Notes under the pieces: model-generated
Told to the model about the DNA's origin: nothing
Databases searched by the model: none
The model's input: the letters and a program-made list of their open reading frames with translations, nothing else
Position numbers and translations under genes: made by a program
Shown here: piece after piece, positions 11,581 through 24,689 of the stretch
Layout: each line of letters opens with the position of its first letter
How positions within the stretch are numbered: position 1 is the stretch's first letter
Assembly (NCBI GenBank): GCA_013054445.1
Contig: JAAMPI010000382.1
Location: 1-40,352, forward strand
DNA from: Cudoniella acicularis
Taxonomy: Eukaryota; Ascomycota; Leotiomycetes; Helotiales; Helotiaceae
Length of the DNA: 40,352 nt
Reading direction: 5' to 3'

Positions 11581-13349
11581 TAGCCGAAAGCTAGGAGTAA
11601 GTTTAGGTCCTGACGAGGAATCAGATCGGACTAAAGTTTAGTGTTTGACTAGCGTAGGTAGGGCATAAGATTTTATAGGAAGCTTTCGTCGTTAGCTAGA
11701 TATTAGAATCTCGTATAAAGTAAAGACAAGTCGCTATTAGGAGACTGTTCGAAAGCTAGTAACACGATATCTAAGTGATCTAAAACGAGAAGGTTCGAAG
11801 TAATTCGGTCAGATCTTATATTGTTTAAATCAAAGTCGCCTAAGTCTCCGATAGCGACGCCTCCGATTCCCGGCTCGTCACCCTATTAAACTAATAGAAA
11901 GGGCGTTAGATAAGCTTCGGCTTACTAGAAGTCCGCCTAATCTATAGTTCGTATAAGGCTCTGTTTTGCTTAATACGAGGTTAGTTCTTCGTCTATAGTA
12001 GTCGGGCGTTTAGCTACGTATAGAGGCACGTATACACTCGCCTTACGCTAGGCTAGCTATAAACGCTAGGGGTCTATAGTTTCCGCGACATTTAGTTTCT
12101 AACAAACGCCTTTTTAACATATAGAGTTTAGCTAGTATTAATACTAGTACGGGCGAGTAAACATATAATAAGGCACTATCTTCTCTAGGGATTAACTAAG
12201 CCGGTGCTTCCCTTATAATCCCTAACCCGGTATTTAAAACAACATTCTTCTCGTAAAATAAATACTTAAGTATCTACTCTTTTCCTTATCTAGTAATACT
12301 CTAACTTTCGATATCTAAAATATAAGTCTAATTATTAGCTTCCTAATAGATATTTTCTAACTCTCTTTAGGTCTTACTATATCCCCGAACTATATTACGT
12401 ACCCCTAAACCTAATAACTCTTCTATAAATAATCAACGAGCTTAAACCGGAAGCACGTCTATAGACCTAGAAGTCACCGCTTTACGGGTCGCTAATCGTT
12501 AAAGCTATTCTTAATATCGTTTCTTACCGATACTATTAGTCACGAGCTCGATAGTCACTATCTTAGCGGTCGCGATCTAAATTTCCTTAATTTCCGATAT
12601 TTCCTCTAAAACTTCGATCTAAAATATAGCACCTCGCTCTCCCTACTCAACGCCCTTTCTAAATTAATTTAAAAGTTCGTAACGGAGTTAGACGCTACTT
12701 TTTCTAGGCTATCGATCCTCCGGCTATACTTAAGGTCTATAAAGAATCTCGCGAAGTCGTACTTTCTGTTTACGGACGTATATTTCAGCTCTATATACCT
12801 CGAGATAAGCTAGGACGAGTACGTTATACTACCCCGAGGGCTATTATAAATCCTATAGATCATATTTCTATATATATAAAAAAAGGGCCTTCTTATATCG
12901 GATTTTAACTAGATTTAGAAGTCTATTCCGTAGTTATTTAGATAAATATTCTATTAGGTTTTAAGGTAGTGGTCGAGGAACGTATCTTTATCGACTTTTT
13001 TAAGAACTGGCTACTAAAAGAAAATGATATAGTCTATATACTGTCGTGTTTAGTAGTATAACTTAAGAGTAGGCGGAGTTTACTACCAGATAGGTTAAAG
13101 AATAAGGAAGTCGACTGGCTTCTCTAGGGTACTAGCGTATATATGCCCCCTCCCTTACTATAATAGGGTATAAGCTATAGCTATAATTAAGGAATTTAGA
13201 ATTAGGAGTTTTAGGAGAAATCAGAATTAGTCTATATATTAATATTCTTTAAACCAGTTATTCTACCCGTATGTTAAATAGCGGGTAGTATCTGTCTAAG
13301 ACCCTACTATATAGTATCTAACGCCTTACTATCTATCGAACGTACTAAC

Positions 13350-13940
13350 TCAAACCTTACCGCTATAATACTCTACCTTCTAAGCTAAAGACTTCTCTTC
13401 CGAAGGTTTCTCCGCCGAGTACGCCGTATACGGTCTTCTACCCTAAAACTCCTCGCGTCCCCTTAGTACCTTAGCTGCCCACTCCTTCACCTTAGGCAGT
13501 TCAATCCTACTTATAACCTAGCTGAAATCCCCTAAATCTAACTCGTGCTTATAAGCGCGCTTATAGTCTAATATCTATAGAATCAACTTAAGCTTATCAA
13601 TATCGCGCACGAACTTACTTTCTAGAGTCTCGCCGTCTTCGTGTTCGTACCAGATGTCCTTGATTTCCCTGCCTATGATCCTACTATTAACTTTTCTAAA
13701 CAAGCTATTCGTAAAATAATCTATAGTTATTTCTTCCCGTCGGTTCTTCTTATCCCTTTTAACTCCGTCTATCGGTATAATATCTCTAACAAGCGCCTTA
13801 GCTATATCGTATATAAGAGCTATCTTTATATAGTATATGATATTGATCTTCGAAGATAGAGAGCGAGGTACGAACATGACAATAATAGACATACGATATA
13901 TATAGTCGGAGACCGACTCGTAGCTACGAAGTTATTAGTT
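13350..13940 (-). pseudogene. RIP-degraded HD-domain 5'-deoxynucleotidase-like protein (HDDC2/YfbR type)
   Basis: This is the best preserved wreck; a 105-codon frame survives at 13575-13892. It shows ESVSDYIYRMSIIVMF (His of SDHMYRM now Tyr), IKIALIYDIAKALVRDIIPI (from ALIHDMAEALVGDI, so the metal-binding His is Tyr), KRDKKNRREE, IKDIWYEHEDGETLESKFV and RDIDKL. Beyond one in-frame TAG follow LDLGDFS, RIELPKVKEW and REEF up to a TGA at 13350-13352. Family enzymes remove phosphate from deoxynucleoside 5'-monophosphates. Both metal-site His codons are lost by CAC/CAT-to-TAC/TAT change. The N-terminal region above 13940 is unreadable. Confidence 0.75.
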
Positions 13941-15089
13941 CTAAAGATAGTAGATTAGAAGGACGTACTAAAGAATACTAGATCGCCGCTAGCCTTCGCG
14001 CTTAGTTGTCTTAAGGCGTTCGAGTATATAGAAGAAGGGGACGGGTGAGGAAGAGCCCGCGACTAGGGTACCTCCTAAGAGCTTTACTATAACTCCTTCG
14101 ACAGTCTATAGTGCTTTTGCGCTAGAGGACGTAAGGATACCTGGTTCTATAGTAGGTAAGCACCTTAAAATTTAAATATTGATCTATTGGCCGGGGTTCT
14201 CTAAGAATAAGGGGTTATACGACTTACTACTATTGCCGCTCTCTCTGTTTATAGCTATCTTAGTACTCGTTAGATAATAGTTTAGTTTTAGAAAATACTA
14301 GGTCTTTCGTCGAAAGAATCGTCGCGAAGAGAATATTTAAAACTAGATAATTCTAAGAATCACGGTCTATTAATTTTATACCTTAATATTTAAGAGCTTA
14401 CTTATTATATAACCTTAGGCTATAACTATTAGCTAAATCAAGCCTCCGCTACTAGGTCAGTTTCCGACTTATAAAAATATATATACTCGATAAACAATAA
14501 AACTTTCTTTAATAGAATTATAGAGCTAATTAAGCCTAATCTTATAATAAACCTTATATTAGAATCCGACCGTATCGTATTCTAATATACTTATTCTAGT
14601 ATTGACTTAAATATATTATTTAGAGTTTTAGTGTTCTTAGATAACAAATTAGTACGCTATACTAGACATAGGCACTCTAGCGAGCTAGATTATTTTAAGA
14701 ATAATATTGCCTAGAGTTGTCGGATAAATGTTCCGCTATCGGATATAGCTTAATCCGTACCGAACGCTAAGCTATACTTGTAGCCGAAAAGCCGTCGTAT
14801 AACGAGAACGGGAGCTAATCTTACTGCCTTTAAACCTTTTAGTTCCGCCTAGGATCCTTCTTCTATATACTCTAAATCCGTTACTAATATGCCTAAACCG
14901 AGACTAGTTCGATAGTCGGTTCGCGAAATTGACGATAATTTATAGATCATCGGAGATATGCTTTTTCTCTCCTATACGACTATTAGGCCGTCGTCTGGTT
15001 GTTTTTAGAGCGATAGTAGAAACGTATTCTATACCTTGTCCGAGCTAGATCACTTAAAGTACTAAACTCGCCTACTCTCTTCTACTAGC

Positions 15090-15800
15090 CTAGTATAGTT
15101 AGTTTACGATACTAGCGACTATAATATAGCGTGGCGAATTAGTAAAGCGTTCCTGAAAGTATAAGCCCTAAAGACCCTAAGCAGAACACCCGAACATATT
15201 ATACTAAACTATCTATATGACCCCGTAAATGGCTCTACCCCGACGTTTCTAATTCCCCGCGTCCTATACTATAAAGAATACGATAATCGATACTACCTCT
15301 TTATAAGTCGAGTGCTAGGGGATACTCTAGAAAAGGCTTGGCCAAGTATAGACGAAGCAATAAAGGAAGCGTATATTAGACAGGTTATAAAAATTTATAA
15401 AGAGTTAGTATAAAGAAGAAAGGACGAGATATATAGTATTGACGGGGGTGACCTATTAGAGGATTAGATAAAACCTCTTCGAGTACCTAATAGATATTTA
15501 TACGAAATATTACTTTCGTATTATAAAGAACTTAAGATAAAATACGATGTTTTCGTATTATATTATTACGATATAAGACCGAAGAATACTATCGTTAATC
15601 TGACTAAAGGCTATAAAGTTAGACTTGTTAATTAAGAGGTGACCGGATTTGTTCTTAAGGAATAGATTAAGACGAAGTTTTACGTTTGTTAGGGTATAGA
15701 TTTCGACTTCCTAGATAACGATAAGGAGAGTATAGATTAGAGACAACGAGTTTAACTTTAGCTAGGATAAGAGGGTTTCTCTAAGGTCGCGGAAGTATAG
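15090..15800 (+). pseudogene. RIP-degraded APH-type phosphotransferase
   Basis: The plus-strand reading gives IAWRISKAFLKV, IPRVLYY, YYLFISRVLGDTLEKAWPS, then the Brenner-loop remnant YYYDIRPKNTIV near 15560-15595 (HxD with His now Tyr). Next comes VN-stop-EVTGFVLKEW (from DWE..GF.PKEW, Asp now Asn, Trp now TAA), TKFYV, GIDFDFLDND and a C-terminal EGFSKVAEV ending at TAG 15798-15800. This is the aminoglycoside phosphotransferase/choline-kinase-like fold of a large fungal family of unknown substrate. Catalytic Asp-His and Mg-binding Asp positions are damaged by RIP-type transitions. Stops stand at expected Trp and Gln codons. Confidence 0.7.
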
Positions 15801-16676
15801 AAGAGCCGATTCTCGAAGGAGAGGTAAGGAGTATAAGTATAATAGAATCTATACTTTATGATTACGTTATATTAAGGATATACGTATTAGATTAAATATT
15901 ATCTTAAATCTATTAATCAATTAGACCTAGTAATTCTTAATAGTATTTAGTAGAAAATATAATATAGATTTATACGTAAATACTATCCGCTATTTGTTTT
16001 ATTCTAATAACTGGTATGTCCTTACTCAAGGTATATAAGGCCGCTAAATATCTTATAGAATAGTAGAGAACTCTTAGAGTGTTATAAGGAATCAGTTAAT
16101 AGTTCTCTCTATAGATACGGTACTTATACCTTACGTAATCTCTTTAAGCGGTGTTCTTGTCTTTCCTATATGTCTTAGTTCCTCCTTTCCTATCGCTTAC
16201 TGACCCCGTATAGGTCATAGCGCTAGTGGTGTTATTATACCTATAAGAACAATTCTACGAGTTGATAAGCTTAATTAGTATAAGGGTAGCTATAATGTTT
16301 AATAGAATTTAATAGCTTTATATTCGATATTTTTAATAGTTAATAGTAATTTATAAGAACAATACGTATAAGAAGAAGGGCTTAGAGCTAGTTACGAAAG
16401 ACCGCTATCTTTATAGCTAGTTAGCGTATCAGATAAGCGGATATTATATACTATGTTAGGGAAGAAGCTATCCCTTCCCCGTAAGGCAAGTGACGTTCGT
16501 TATAAAGTATAGCTACTTCTAATTCGACCCTATAAGCGCGATAAATTCGCTCTAGCGTTTTATATGCCTCCTATTACGCGGATAAACTCGGTACGTAGGT
16601 TTCCTTATACTTTATGTCTTGATAGTATCTCGGATATTTATAATAGAGTAGGGGAAAGAGCCGAAGCGGCTTTAAG

Positions 16677-16697
16677 ATGCCGTCTATAGGACGGCAT
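16677..16697. repeat. Perfect short hairpin
   Basis: ATGCCGTC, 5-nt loop TATAG, GACGGCAT: an 8-bp perfect inverted repeat inside degraded DNA. No run of T follows and no nearby gene is known, so I attach no function. Confidence 0.5.
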
Positions 16698-17229
16698 GAT
16701 CATAACCGCGATATACTTATAAGGGAGAAATATATAGGACGTACGTATACGGGTTGTCAGGCAGCGTCGTATATATCAAGCCCTGCTATAGATAAGCCTT
16801 TTCGTGGCCTAATAGTACGGCCCGTCGCGTAAGGCAGTATATTAGCCCTTATATAATATTAGGGCCGACATTTTATATATAGAATTGATCGATATACGAC
16901 ATAGATTACGTAGCGCGTTTTATCGTATATACCCGGGTAAAAAGCTCGGAGTTTTAGTTTGATATTTATTTACTTTACCTTACTTTGCCTTACTTCTTAA
17001 AAGAAACTATATCATTATACGTAAGGCAGCTAGTTTTATTATATATCGTAAAAGAATCCTCCGATCGATTAGAAAATGCCTAAGCGTATATAGCCTCTTA
17101 CGTTAGCGATTTTGTCTACGAAAATATTCCCTTTTAGCGAAACTATATTATTCGAAGTCATTAAAACACGATATATAGTTAAAGCTTAAAAGGGGATAAC
17201 AAGTTTCTATCTTAACAAATCAAGAGTAG

Positions 17230-17830
17230 GGAACCTAAATTACTTAAACACTAGGGTATACTCCCGATGTCTTTCTACGAAAGAATAATACTCCGTCGTT
17301 TGCTAGTAAAGAGAGACAAGAACCTCTACTAACTCCGCTTCTAAATAACTTAACAATATTCTACCTTAATTCTACTATACGGCGTATTTTCCTTTAACTA
17401 GGTCTTATTACGTTCTAGTAAATAATAGTAATATATAGCTGCCACGGGCTAGGGCTTTTCTCTAATTATAGCTATTGCCTTACTCGAAGATATATTAATC
17501 CTTAGAATTTTCGCCGTAGTATAACTACGCCTTACGTCTATAACTATCTTTTCGGGCTCGGTTAGTAATTTCGAATTTATTATTATAATAAAAAGGCGCT
17601 CTACGTCTTCTTTACTAGGCTCTATAAGATCGTAGATCGGATTAAAGTAACAACTAGGGAATATCTCGCCTAACCTAATCTCTAGCTCTAGAAGGTATGA
17701 CTTGAGTATAACTATCTCCTAGGACTCGTCCGATAACTCTAACGTACTAGAAACCTCGTAGATCTCCTAACTTTGTCTAGCTTTACGAATATCTCTTCTC
17801 CTTTATGACTTCTTAGATTAGACAGTCGTA
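17230..17830 (-). pseudogene. RIP-degraded protein of unknown family
   Basis: A minus-strand frame is protein-like over about 200 codons, including EIYEVSSTLELSDES, LLELEIRLGEIFPSCYF, EPSKEDVERLF and SKAIAIIREKPQPVAAIYYY, broken by TAG/TAA mostly at likely Gln codons. Charged and hydrophobic residues alternate as in a folded helical protein. I do not recognise the family. Confidence 0.3.
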
Positions 17831-19119
17831 TAAGTGTGTACGATATATAATCAAACTCCGAATATAATATAGCGAGAGAACCGTTTCTTAAGTATTAACG
17901 TCCTAACTTTAAGTCGAGCGCCGTACTCTCTATATTAACGTCAAGTGCCTTCTTTAAGTCTCGTACCTTACGCCACGTAGTAGAAGAATCATGCTCCGAG
18001 GATTGAGCTACTAAGCGGTAGGTCTAAGAAAGAACACTCTAAAGGCTATAAATAATCTATATTTAGTGTTAGTCTAGTATCTACTTAAAAAGAAAGCTTC
18101 TGACTTACTAATATAAAGAAGGCTAGTAAACTACTAATCCTAGTCAACTCGCTCTAGTCTACGAAAAAGAGAACGCAAGTAAGAATAAACTTTAAGAAGG
18201 ATAGAGAAGTACGGACAAGTAAGAACTATCGATCCGGTTGCTAGGGACTATAACGTATATATATAAGTTTAGATAGAGTAAAGAATTCTCTATAGGTCGA
18301 AAAAAGAAGAATTTTATAAGTCAAATATGACTTAAGATATCGAAAAATATTATAGGTAATTTTAGCTAGGAATTAATAAAGTTTATTAATCTGATTATAT
18401 CTCGTATAAAGTATAACAAGTAAGACAACGGTCTAGAAGTTATACTATAGAGTAAGAGAAAGAAAGAATTAAACTTAATAGATCAGATCATACCTCGCGG
18501 AAAGCATAACGGCTAAGACAACGGCTAAGAAGCTCTTAGAACTCTAAAGTATATAGAACTATTACGTCTATACTCTAATAGCTTTATAAGCTAGCCTCTT
18601 CTTCGTCCTATATATCTAATATTAAACCGAAATTCTATTAGGATGTTCTAGAGGGAAGGTGTCTATATTAAGTATAGCGTTAAGAAGTTAACGTATATCT
18701 TGATATTTATCTCTAAAGGTATCGAAAGCCTAGGAAAATAAAAATATCATACGCTTAAGGACCGTATACTTATTACTAAGGCGCTCGCCTGTCAGAAGAG
18801 CACCGAGATCCGCCAGGAAATAGCCTTTAATAGGTTATATAATATCGGAAGAGTAAGGGAGAAGTCGTTAAAGACATAGCTAAGCGGCTAGGGTCAATAC
18901 GAGCTACTCTATTGTTTAAGATTTCTAGACGTCTTTAAGAAGTCGTCGACGTAGATTTAAACTATTATCTAAGGCGGCCTATTTATTAAAGTTTCGAGAG
19001 ACATCGCTAGCTATTAAGCTCTAGATTAGAACTAGTAATATATTGTTGTCTGGCCTCTTAAGGGCAGGTTACCGGTAGTAAATATATGACTAGTATATAC
19101 GAGCTTTATTTACCGCTCT

Positions 19120-20720
19120 TATACCAAGTCCGTATAACACCTCGATCGGAAGATCCTAGAGAACGTTAGTATTTTCCGAGTCGGCTATTAGGAATATTAT
19201 ATTAAGTATCTTTTCGGGAAACCGATTAGAAGAGATATTATTATTTTACTAGTTAAGTTCGTAATGTCTAGCTCGCTAATATCGTACTAGGTAAAAACTT
19301 TAGAATATAAAAGAGTATTAAGTATTACTTTCGAATTAAAGTCTCTAAAACGGTTCGACCCTTTAATATTAATAAAAGAACTAATTATATTAGTATTCTC
19401 GCTAGCTATATATCTCCGGTCAAACTTGCGTGGTCCGAAATTATACTTTACGCTATATAATATAAATAATAACTAGTAAAGTAAAATACGATAAAATTCT
19501 ATATTATATTAATTTTTCGGTATGTCTTTAAGGATATCCGTATAATCTTGCCGAAAGCCCTAAAGTAGTTAATCTTAGTCTTTCTTAAAGAGTTCGGAGA
19601 CAAGGCTATAATTAGAGCCTAAGCTTAGGCCGATGAGTATAAGCCACTAGTAAAGTTTATTACGGATCTAAGAATTAGATTTCTAAGAAAAGTTAGTATA
19701 AATATTTAAGAATAATAAATATTAAGTTTATTAAGACGTGGTGGTTTAAGATAGCTCGTTTAAGCGGTATTTATAATTCGTTTAGGACAATACGGCGACA
19801 ATATTGTTCGAATCTTCGCCCTCGCTTAAATAAGATCTCCCTAATAACATTTTTAAAAAAGTGAGCTTGAGTTCTCCTTCTCGCTAGTAATCTACTATAG
19901 AGCCGTACTTCTATATCTATTGGTTTTGTCCGGTCGTAATAATAGCTAAGCTTAAGCTTAAGCTCAAACTTAAACTCAAACTTATAACTGTTAAGCTACG
20001 GAATATACGAATTATATACGACAACTTCGTAAAACTTGCCGTTATAGGCTTTTCTAACAACGTATATTCCCGGTACTAACTTGATTTGATCCTAATCGGA
20101 AAGTTTTAGCTCTATTTGGCCTGTTAGTATAAAACAAGACAGCTATGACTTATTGCCTAGGGGTATATCAATAAGCTTATTAATATCGAATCGGGTTTAG
20201 TCAAAGGTCTATTAAATTAGTATGAGTTCTTAAGCGAGAGCCTTAGAGAGCCCTCTAGAGAGCCTTACCTACTAGACCTCAAGCGTGACCAAAATTCCGT
20301 TACTTACCTTAACAGCTCCTTAGATTAGAGGCGGTGACGGGGAAGTGGCTATAGGCATCTCTAACACTTCCTATAACTTAGTATAGATAAAGAAGGCAAA
20401 CAATATAGCTTAGAATAGTAAGAGAAAGGTAATCTCTTAATAAAACCGGGCGACAACTCCTCCTTTAACGAGAGAAGACGTTTATACGATAATATATAAG
20501 ACGCTATAATTAGTAGTAGTATATATATAGACCTAGAGACTCTTATAATCAAAGGGTGCTAGCTTGTTAAGAGGAGTCAGGGGGTTATAGATTCTCCGAG
20601 TTTTTTGTTTAAGCGAGGCGCCTCTCTCTAAGGGGGCTATAGGTTCTCCGAGTTTTTTGTTTAAGCGAGGCGTCTCTCTCTAAAAGGATTATAGATTCGC
20701 CGAGTTTTTAATTCTTAATA
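19120..20720 (-). pseudogene. Degenerate gene of unknown family X, copy 2
   Basis: The minus-strand reading matches copy 1 (2130-4270) in order: 17-residue repeats (20580-20716), a short-period Lys/Phe/Leu run (19945-19990), the block GIYVVRKAYNGKFYEVVVYNS followed by YIP, then a C-terminal half containing KKDQDQLLQGFRQ, ILNTLLYSKVF, LDITNLTSKI and RKILTFSRIFRSR. Copy 1 has matching strings (KKNQDRVLQAFRK, ILSALYKSKAI, LDIAKLISKL, KIILTFFRVFRLR). The copies are well diverged, so they were old paralogues before or during RIP. Function unknown. Confidence 0.45.
20580..20716. repeat. 52-bp repeats in family X copy 2
   Basis: Two nearly identical units (20580-20631, 20632-20683), each of the type GGGGGTTATAGATTCTCCGAG...GAGGCGCCTCTCTCTAA, plus a partial third. 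The two full units differ at only a few sites, so this duplication is younger than, or was homogenised after, the divergence of the X copies. Position matches the 51-bp repeats of copy 1. Confidence 0.7.
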
Positions 20721-22059
20721 GATTTCTATAAGGATATCCTTTAGATCCGATATTACGGGGGCTAGAAGCCAGGATTAAGGTAGTTGCCGGGACTTAGGAG
20801 GGCAAAACGCTTAAGGCTCTATAACGCCCGACTATTATATAGAGGCATTAAATTTAATATAGCGAACCACTTTATAAACTATAGGTTCTTATTATAAAGT
20901 GTTTTATAGTACCTAAAACTCGTTAATTAAAACGAAGCTACTACGAAACTTGTTAAAATATTATAGATCTTATAATAGTCTTATAGTATACCTCGAATCT
21001 ATTACTATTGGCCGCTACCCTCTAAAAATTAATACCGTGTCACCTCCCGATACTACTCTTACGCTTGCTTCCCTGTTTACGGACAACCTCCCGCGCTCCC
21101 TTTCCCTACTCTTTATATCTAGATTCTAGAATTTTTCGTTTAATAGGGCATCTAATATAGACTTATAGCTAGTTAACGACAATCACTATATCTTTCGTCT
21201 AGTCTAGAAGTAGTGAGTAGTTAGTTATTAGCTTAGGGTAAAATAAACATACCTAAATTCAATTACGACAACTAAAGGAGGACAGCGTTTATAAGTATCC
21301 TTATAAGTAGTATACCACGCTCGAACCGTATAACGAACATACCCGTATCGAAATTCAACTTAAGTATAATCATATATAGTAAGATGCGTTCTTCGTAGGA
21401 GAATAAGAGGGAGGGAGTACGAGATAACAGAATATATTTTAAACAAAGGCGCTCGAAGCGTTCTTATATATTATAGATATTACTACTTTAGACTACTAAT
21501 AGCTCTATATAGATCTGCCGGCTGACAATTATACCTAGATCTACTCCTCCCGTTTTCCCTTACCTACTATCAGTACGGAACATAAACCTCGCCGGAGAAA
21601 GTAGCGTATATCTAATCGCGGCCTCGAAATCTTATAGAAAAGAGCAGATCTCACTCTATACGAGAATTAGCGTATAGGTCGCACGTTTAGGGACTTTAAG
21701 ATATAGGTAAACTATCCCTTCCTAGTTTATAGATTTTTAGATACTTATAATAATAACTATAGACCGTTAAGCTACCGTTAGAATCTAAAATCCACGAAGT
21801 TATATATATAGTACTCTAAGAACTATTAGCGCTTATCGTATTACTAGACCTCGTCGTAGATCCGTCGATTACTTTGTCACACGCCGCTCGATCGCTCCTC
21901 TATAAGATCGTTTCCGAATTTATAAACGAGTAGCGTCTTCTCTTCTACTATATAAAATAGAACTTCAAATTCAAGTCATAGGACTTCTACTACTATACTT
22001 TTAGTGATAAAGATACTCTACGTTAACATATAAAGATAATAGTACGTATATATAGTATG

Positions 22060-22400
22060 TTTACGGGAGAGGATATAACGATAGAAGATAGATTATCCCG
22101 TTTCGCCTAACTTAAGGTATATAAGGAGCTTCTTATCTATAAATATGCTAAATGATTATAGGAGGTGGTTAGAGAGAAGTTAAGGGAGTAGGCGTATCCG
22201 TTAGAAATTTACCGAACAATTTGTCGTCCCCTAATTCTAGTCAAGTCAGACTAGGCGTACGTCGAACAGCTCGTTAACTAGACTTACCACTTCTATTTAG
22301 CATATATAAGCGATATAAGATATGATCTAAAACGTCCGCTATTAAAACTTTAGTTCGCGCGTAAAGGCTAGGTAGCGTAATTATTCTAACTTCCGGCAAG
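22060..22400 (+). pseudogene. RIP-degraded protein, unknown
   Basis: A plus-strand frame reads MFTGEDITIEDRLSRFA, VYKELLIYKYAKWL, EVVREKLRE, then VKSD, YVEQLVN and DIRYDLKRPLLKL, interrupted by TAG/TAA at likely Gln/Trp codons. The helical, charged pattern suggests a real protein. No domain recognised; upstream (21550-21900) a Ser/Gln-rich frame may belong to it. Confidence 0.3.
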
Positions 22401-23229
22401 TAGACGATAGCTGATTTTAAATAGTATGTCTAAAAGTATCTCTAAACTAGCCCGTATGACCTAGGGTCTACCTATAGTCGATCTTAAACGGGCGAATCGA
22501 TTTATAACTATAGCGTTTTATAGCCTCGTAGTAGAGGATAAAGAATAGAGCAGATGTCTTTCTTAACGGGAAATAGGGGTTCGACAGTCATTTGTTACCT
22601 CTCTTATACGTCTCGGCTTATTTAAGGCTAATAGAAAGCCAGAAGAAAACTCTATTAATATAGGTAGATCTAGCCACCTCTAGAGCTTTCTTAGAGATAG
22701 AATAAAGCTTACGCTACTAGGAACAGGGCAAACTCAGAGCTATGTTTAGAAGGCACCGGCAAGCCTGTTTAAAGGGCTTCTAAAAACGGATATCTTATAA
22801 GGCAAATAAATCAATTAAAATATTTCTTTTTCCCCCTACTATTCTAAGATCGAGAAAGTATAGACCGCTTTATGCCCTCTAGCTCAAGTCGAGCGACGTA
22901 TCTCCGTCGGACATATATTGATCCTATCCGTCTTAGCGTTACGTAACAAATAGTCGAGATACTACCCTCGCGACAACTGTTTTCCGATCCGATAAGTAGT
23001 CTTATCCTATTAGACTACTATCCTAATAAAGACCTTCTACTATATATCTATCGGTTACGTTCGCAAATATTAACGAGCTTACCGTAAACGCTATACTCCT
23101 TACGTTACCGTCTTTATATACGTCGTACGCCTTTCGACTAACCTTATTATCTATAATTAGTCAGATTTCGAAAAGTAACAATTATATTCTTATTACTTAC
23201 CTAGTTTAGACACGTAGGTCTAAAGCGTC

Positions 23230-24250
23230 TTTATAGAGTCGATAAACTATTTAGGGTTAGTAAACCTAGAGTTATTTATTACTATGTCCCTTGATTTCTT
23301 ATTATCCTAATCTATATTAAGTGGTTTTTACCTAATAGTATAGTAGAAAGTCGTTAGTAGGGTATTATAAGAGGCAGCCGCTTCCTTAATAAGCATTTAC
23401 GGCTTACTTAGGTATACCTAGAATCCGAGCTAAGGTTATTAGCGTCTACTCTTTTTAAAGTCAAAGAAGTTTAAACCTTATCCCTATAACGTCCTTAAAA
23501 TATATTTCTTTTTATATCAATCTCCCGAATATATAAAAGAAGAAACAAAGCTAGTATTCTAATCACCTATATATAACGCTCCTTATATTCTAGTATATTT
23601 AAAACTTCTTTTAAAATCTGGTAGTCTAGTATAGCTATTCTTAACTCGAGCCGATAAGTGAGTTAGTTTATAATCATACGAGGTATAGGTATACGGCCAA
23701 ACTATATAGACTTTATATCTTTAACTATAGTCATATCGAGATAGTTATCTTTAATTCCGGTCCTCTTTTTCCTTATTCTAGAGAATTGCTACCTAATTAT
23801 AATAAGATAAAGGGCTAAGTATATCTCGAAACAACGCTATATAACCGGTACCTTTTAAATTAGCTCTTAAACTTATAAAGCTAAGAAGTGCTTATATCGC
23901 TATAAGAACACGCTAGTTTAAAGAAGGGTAAGACGATGTCTTCGCGTTTATACGCTTCGCGTATAGTATATCTAATATAGTCTCGATTATATCTTAATAT
24001 GTCTATTTCGGGGTCTATTAAGTAAAAAGCAGTAGTCTTTATTATATACTAACTAGATAAATTCTTTTAAAAGGCCCGAGTCTAGTAATATTTCGTCTTC
24101 CGAAATTTATAATAGTCTACGAGTAGAAAAGGGCTATTAGGGTAGTGTTTTAACTCCGCCGTTCTTTTAGAAGTCGAGTTACTTGACATAAGCGTAAATT
24201 AACGTTCGTATAAGTCATTTAGCCCTAGTAGAATGTTAGTTCTACTACTA
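23230..24250 (-). pseudogene. RIP-degraded Zn2Cys6-type regulator, C-terminal part, copy 2
   Basis: The minus strand shows IPIPRMIINQLTYRLELRIA, LKEVLNILEYKERYI, REIDIKRNIFQGRYRDKV and the final EAAASYNTLLTTFYYTIRQK followed by PLNIDQDNKKSRDI near 23290-23400. Each block aligns with the copy at 9990-10960 (for example NQL...LE, RN-F-RY, SYN-L-FYYTI-KPL and the DNKKSRD/DDKKSKD end). The motifs fit the C-terminal region of fungal zinc-cluster regulators, recalled rather than searched. The N-terminal DNA-binding part is not recognisable. Confidence 0.45.
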
Positions 24251-24689
24251 GTAGTAAGGTCAGGGTAACGTATATTTTTCGAAGACTTTAAAATCTATAA
24301 TACGTAATCTAATATATATTTGCCACGAGAAAGATTTTACGGTATACCGTAAATAGCGAGCGTCTATAATAGTAGAATTATTCTTCTTATACTAAAACAA
24401 ATTAGTATATCAGTTTTCTTGTCTAAAGGAAGTGCTTATACCTTTATTTTTTAAACCCGGTAACCTATATAAGAAGTCTGTCGGCTAGGTTTTCTCGGAT
24501 CTTATATTACGAGGGCAGTGCTAGTATTATAATACTTAATAGAGGCTAGAGTTAAAGGTATGACGATACTAGAAGACTATTCGTTTAAGAAGTGCGTAGG
24601 ATTCGAGAATATATTGCTTCCGCTATTAATAAAAGCGATAGAGATTTACTAGTAGAAGAGATTCTTAAAATAACCTGATTATAATTATA

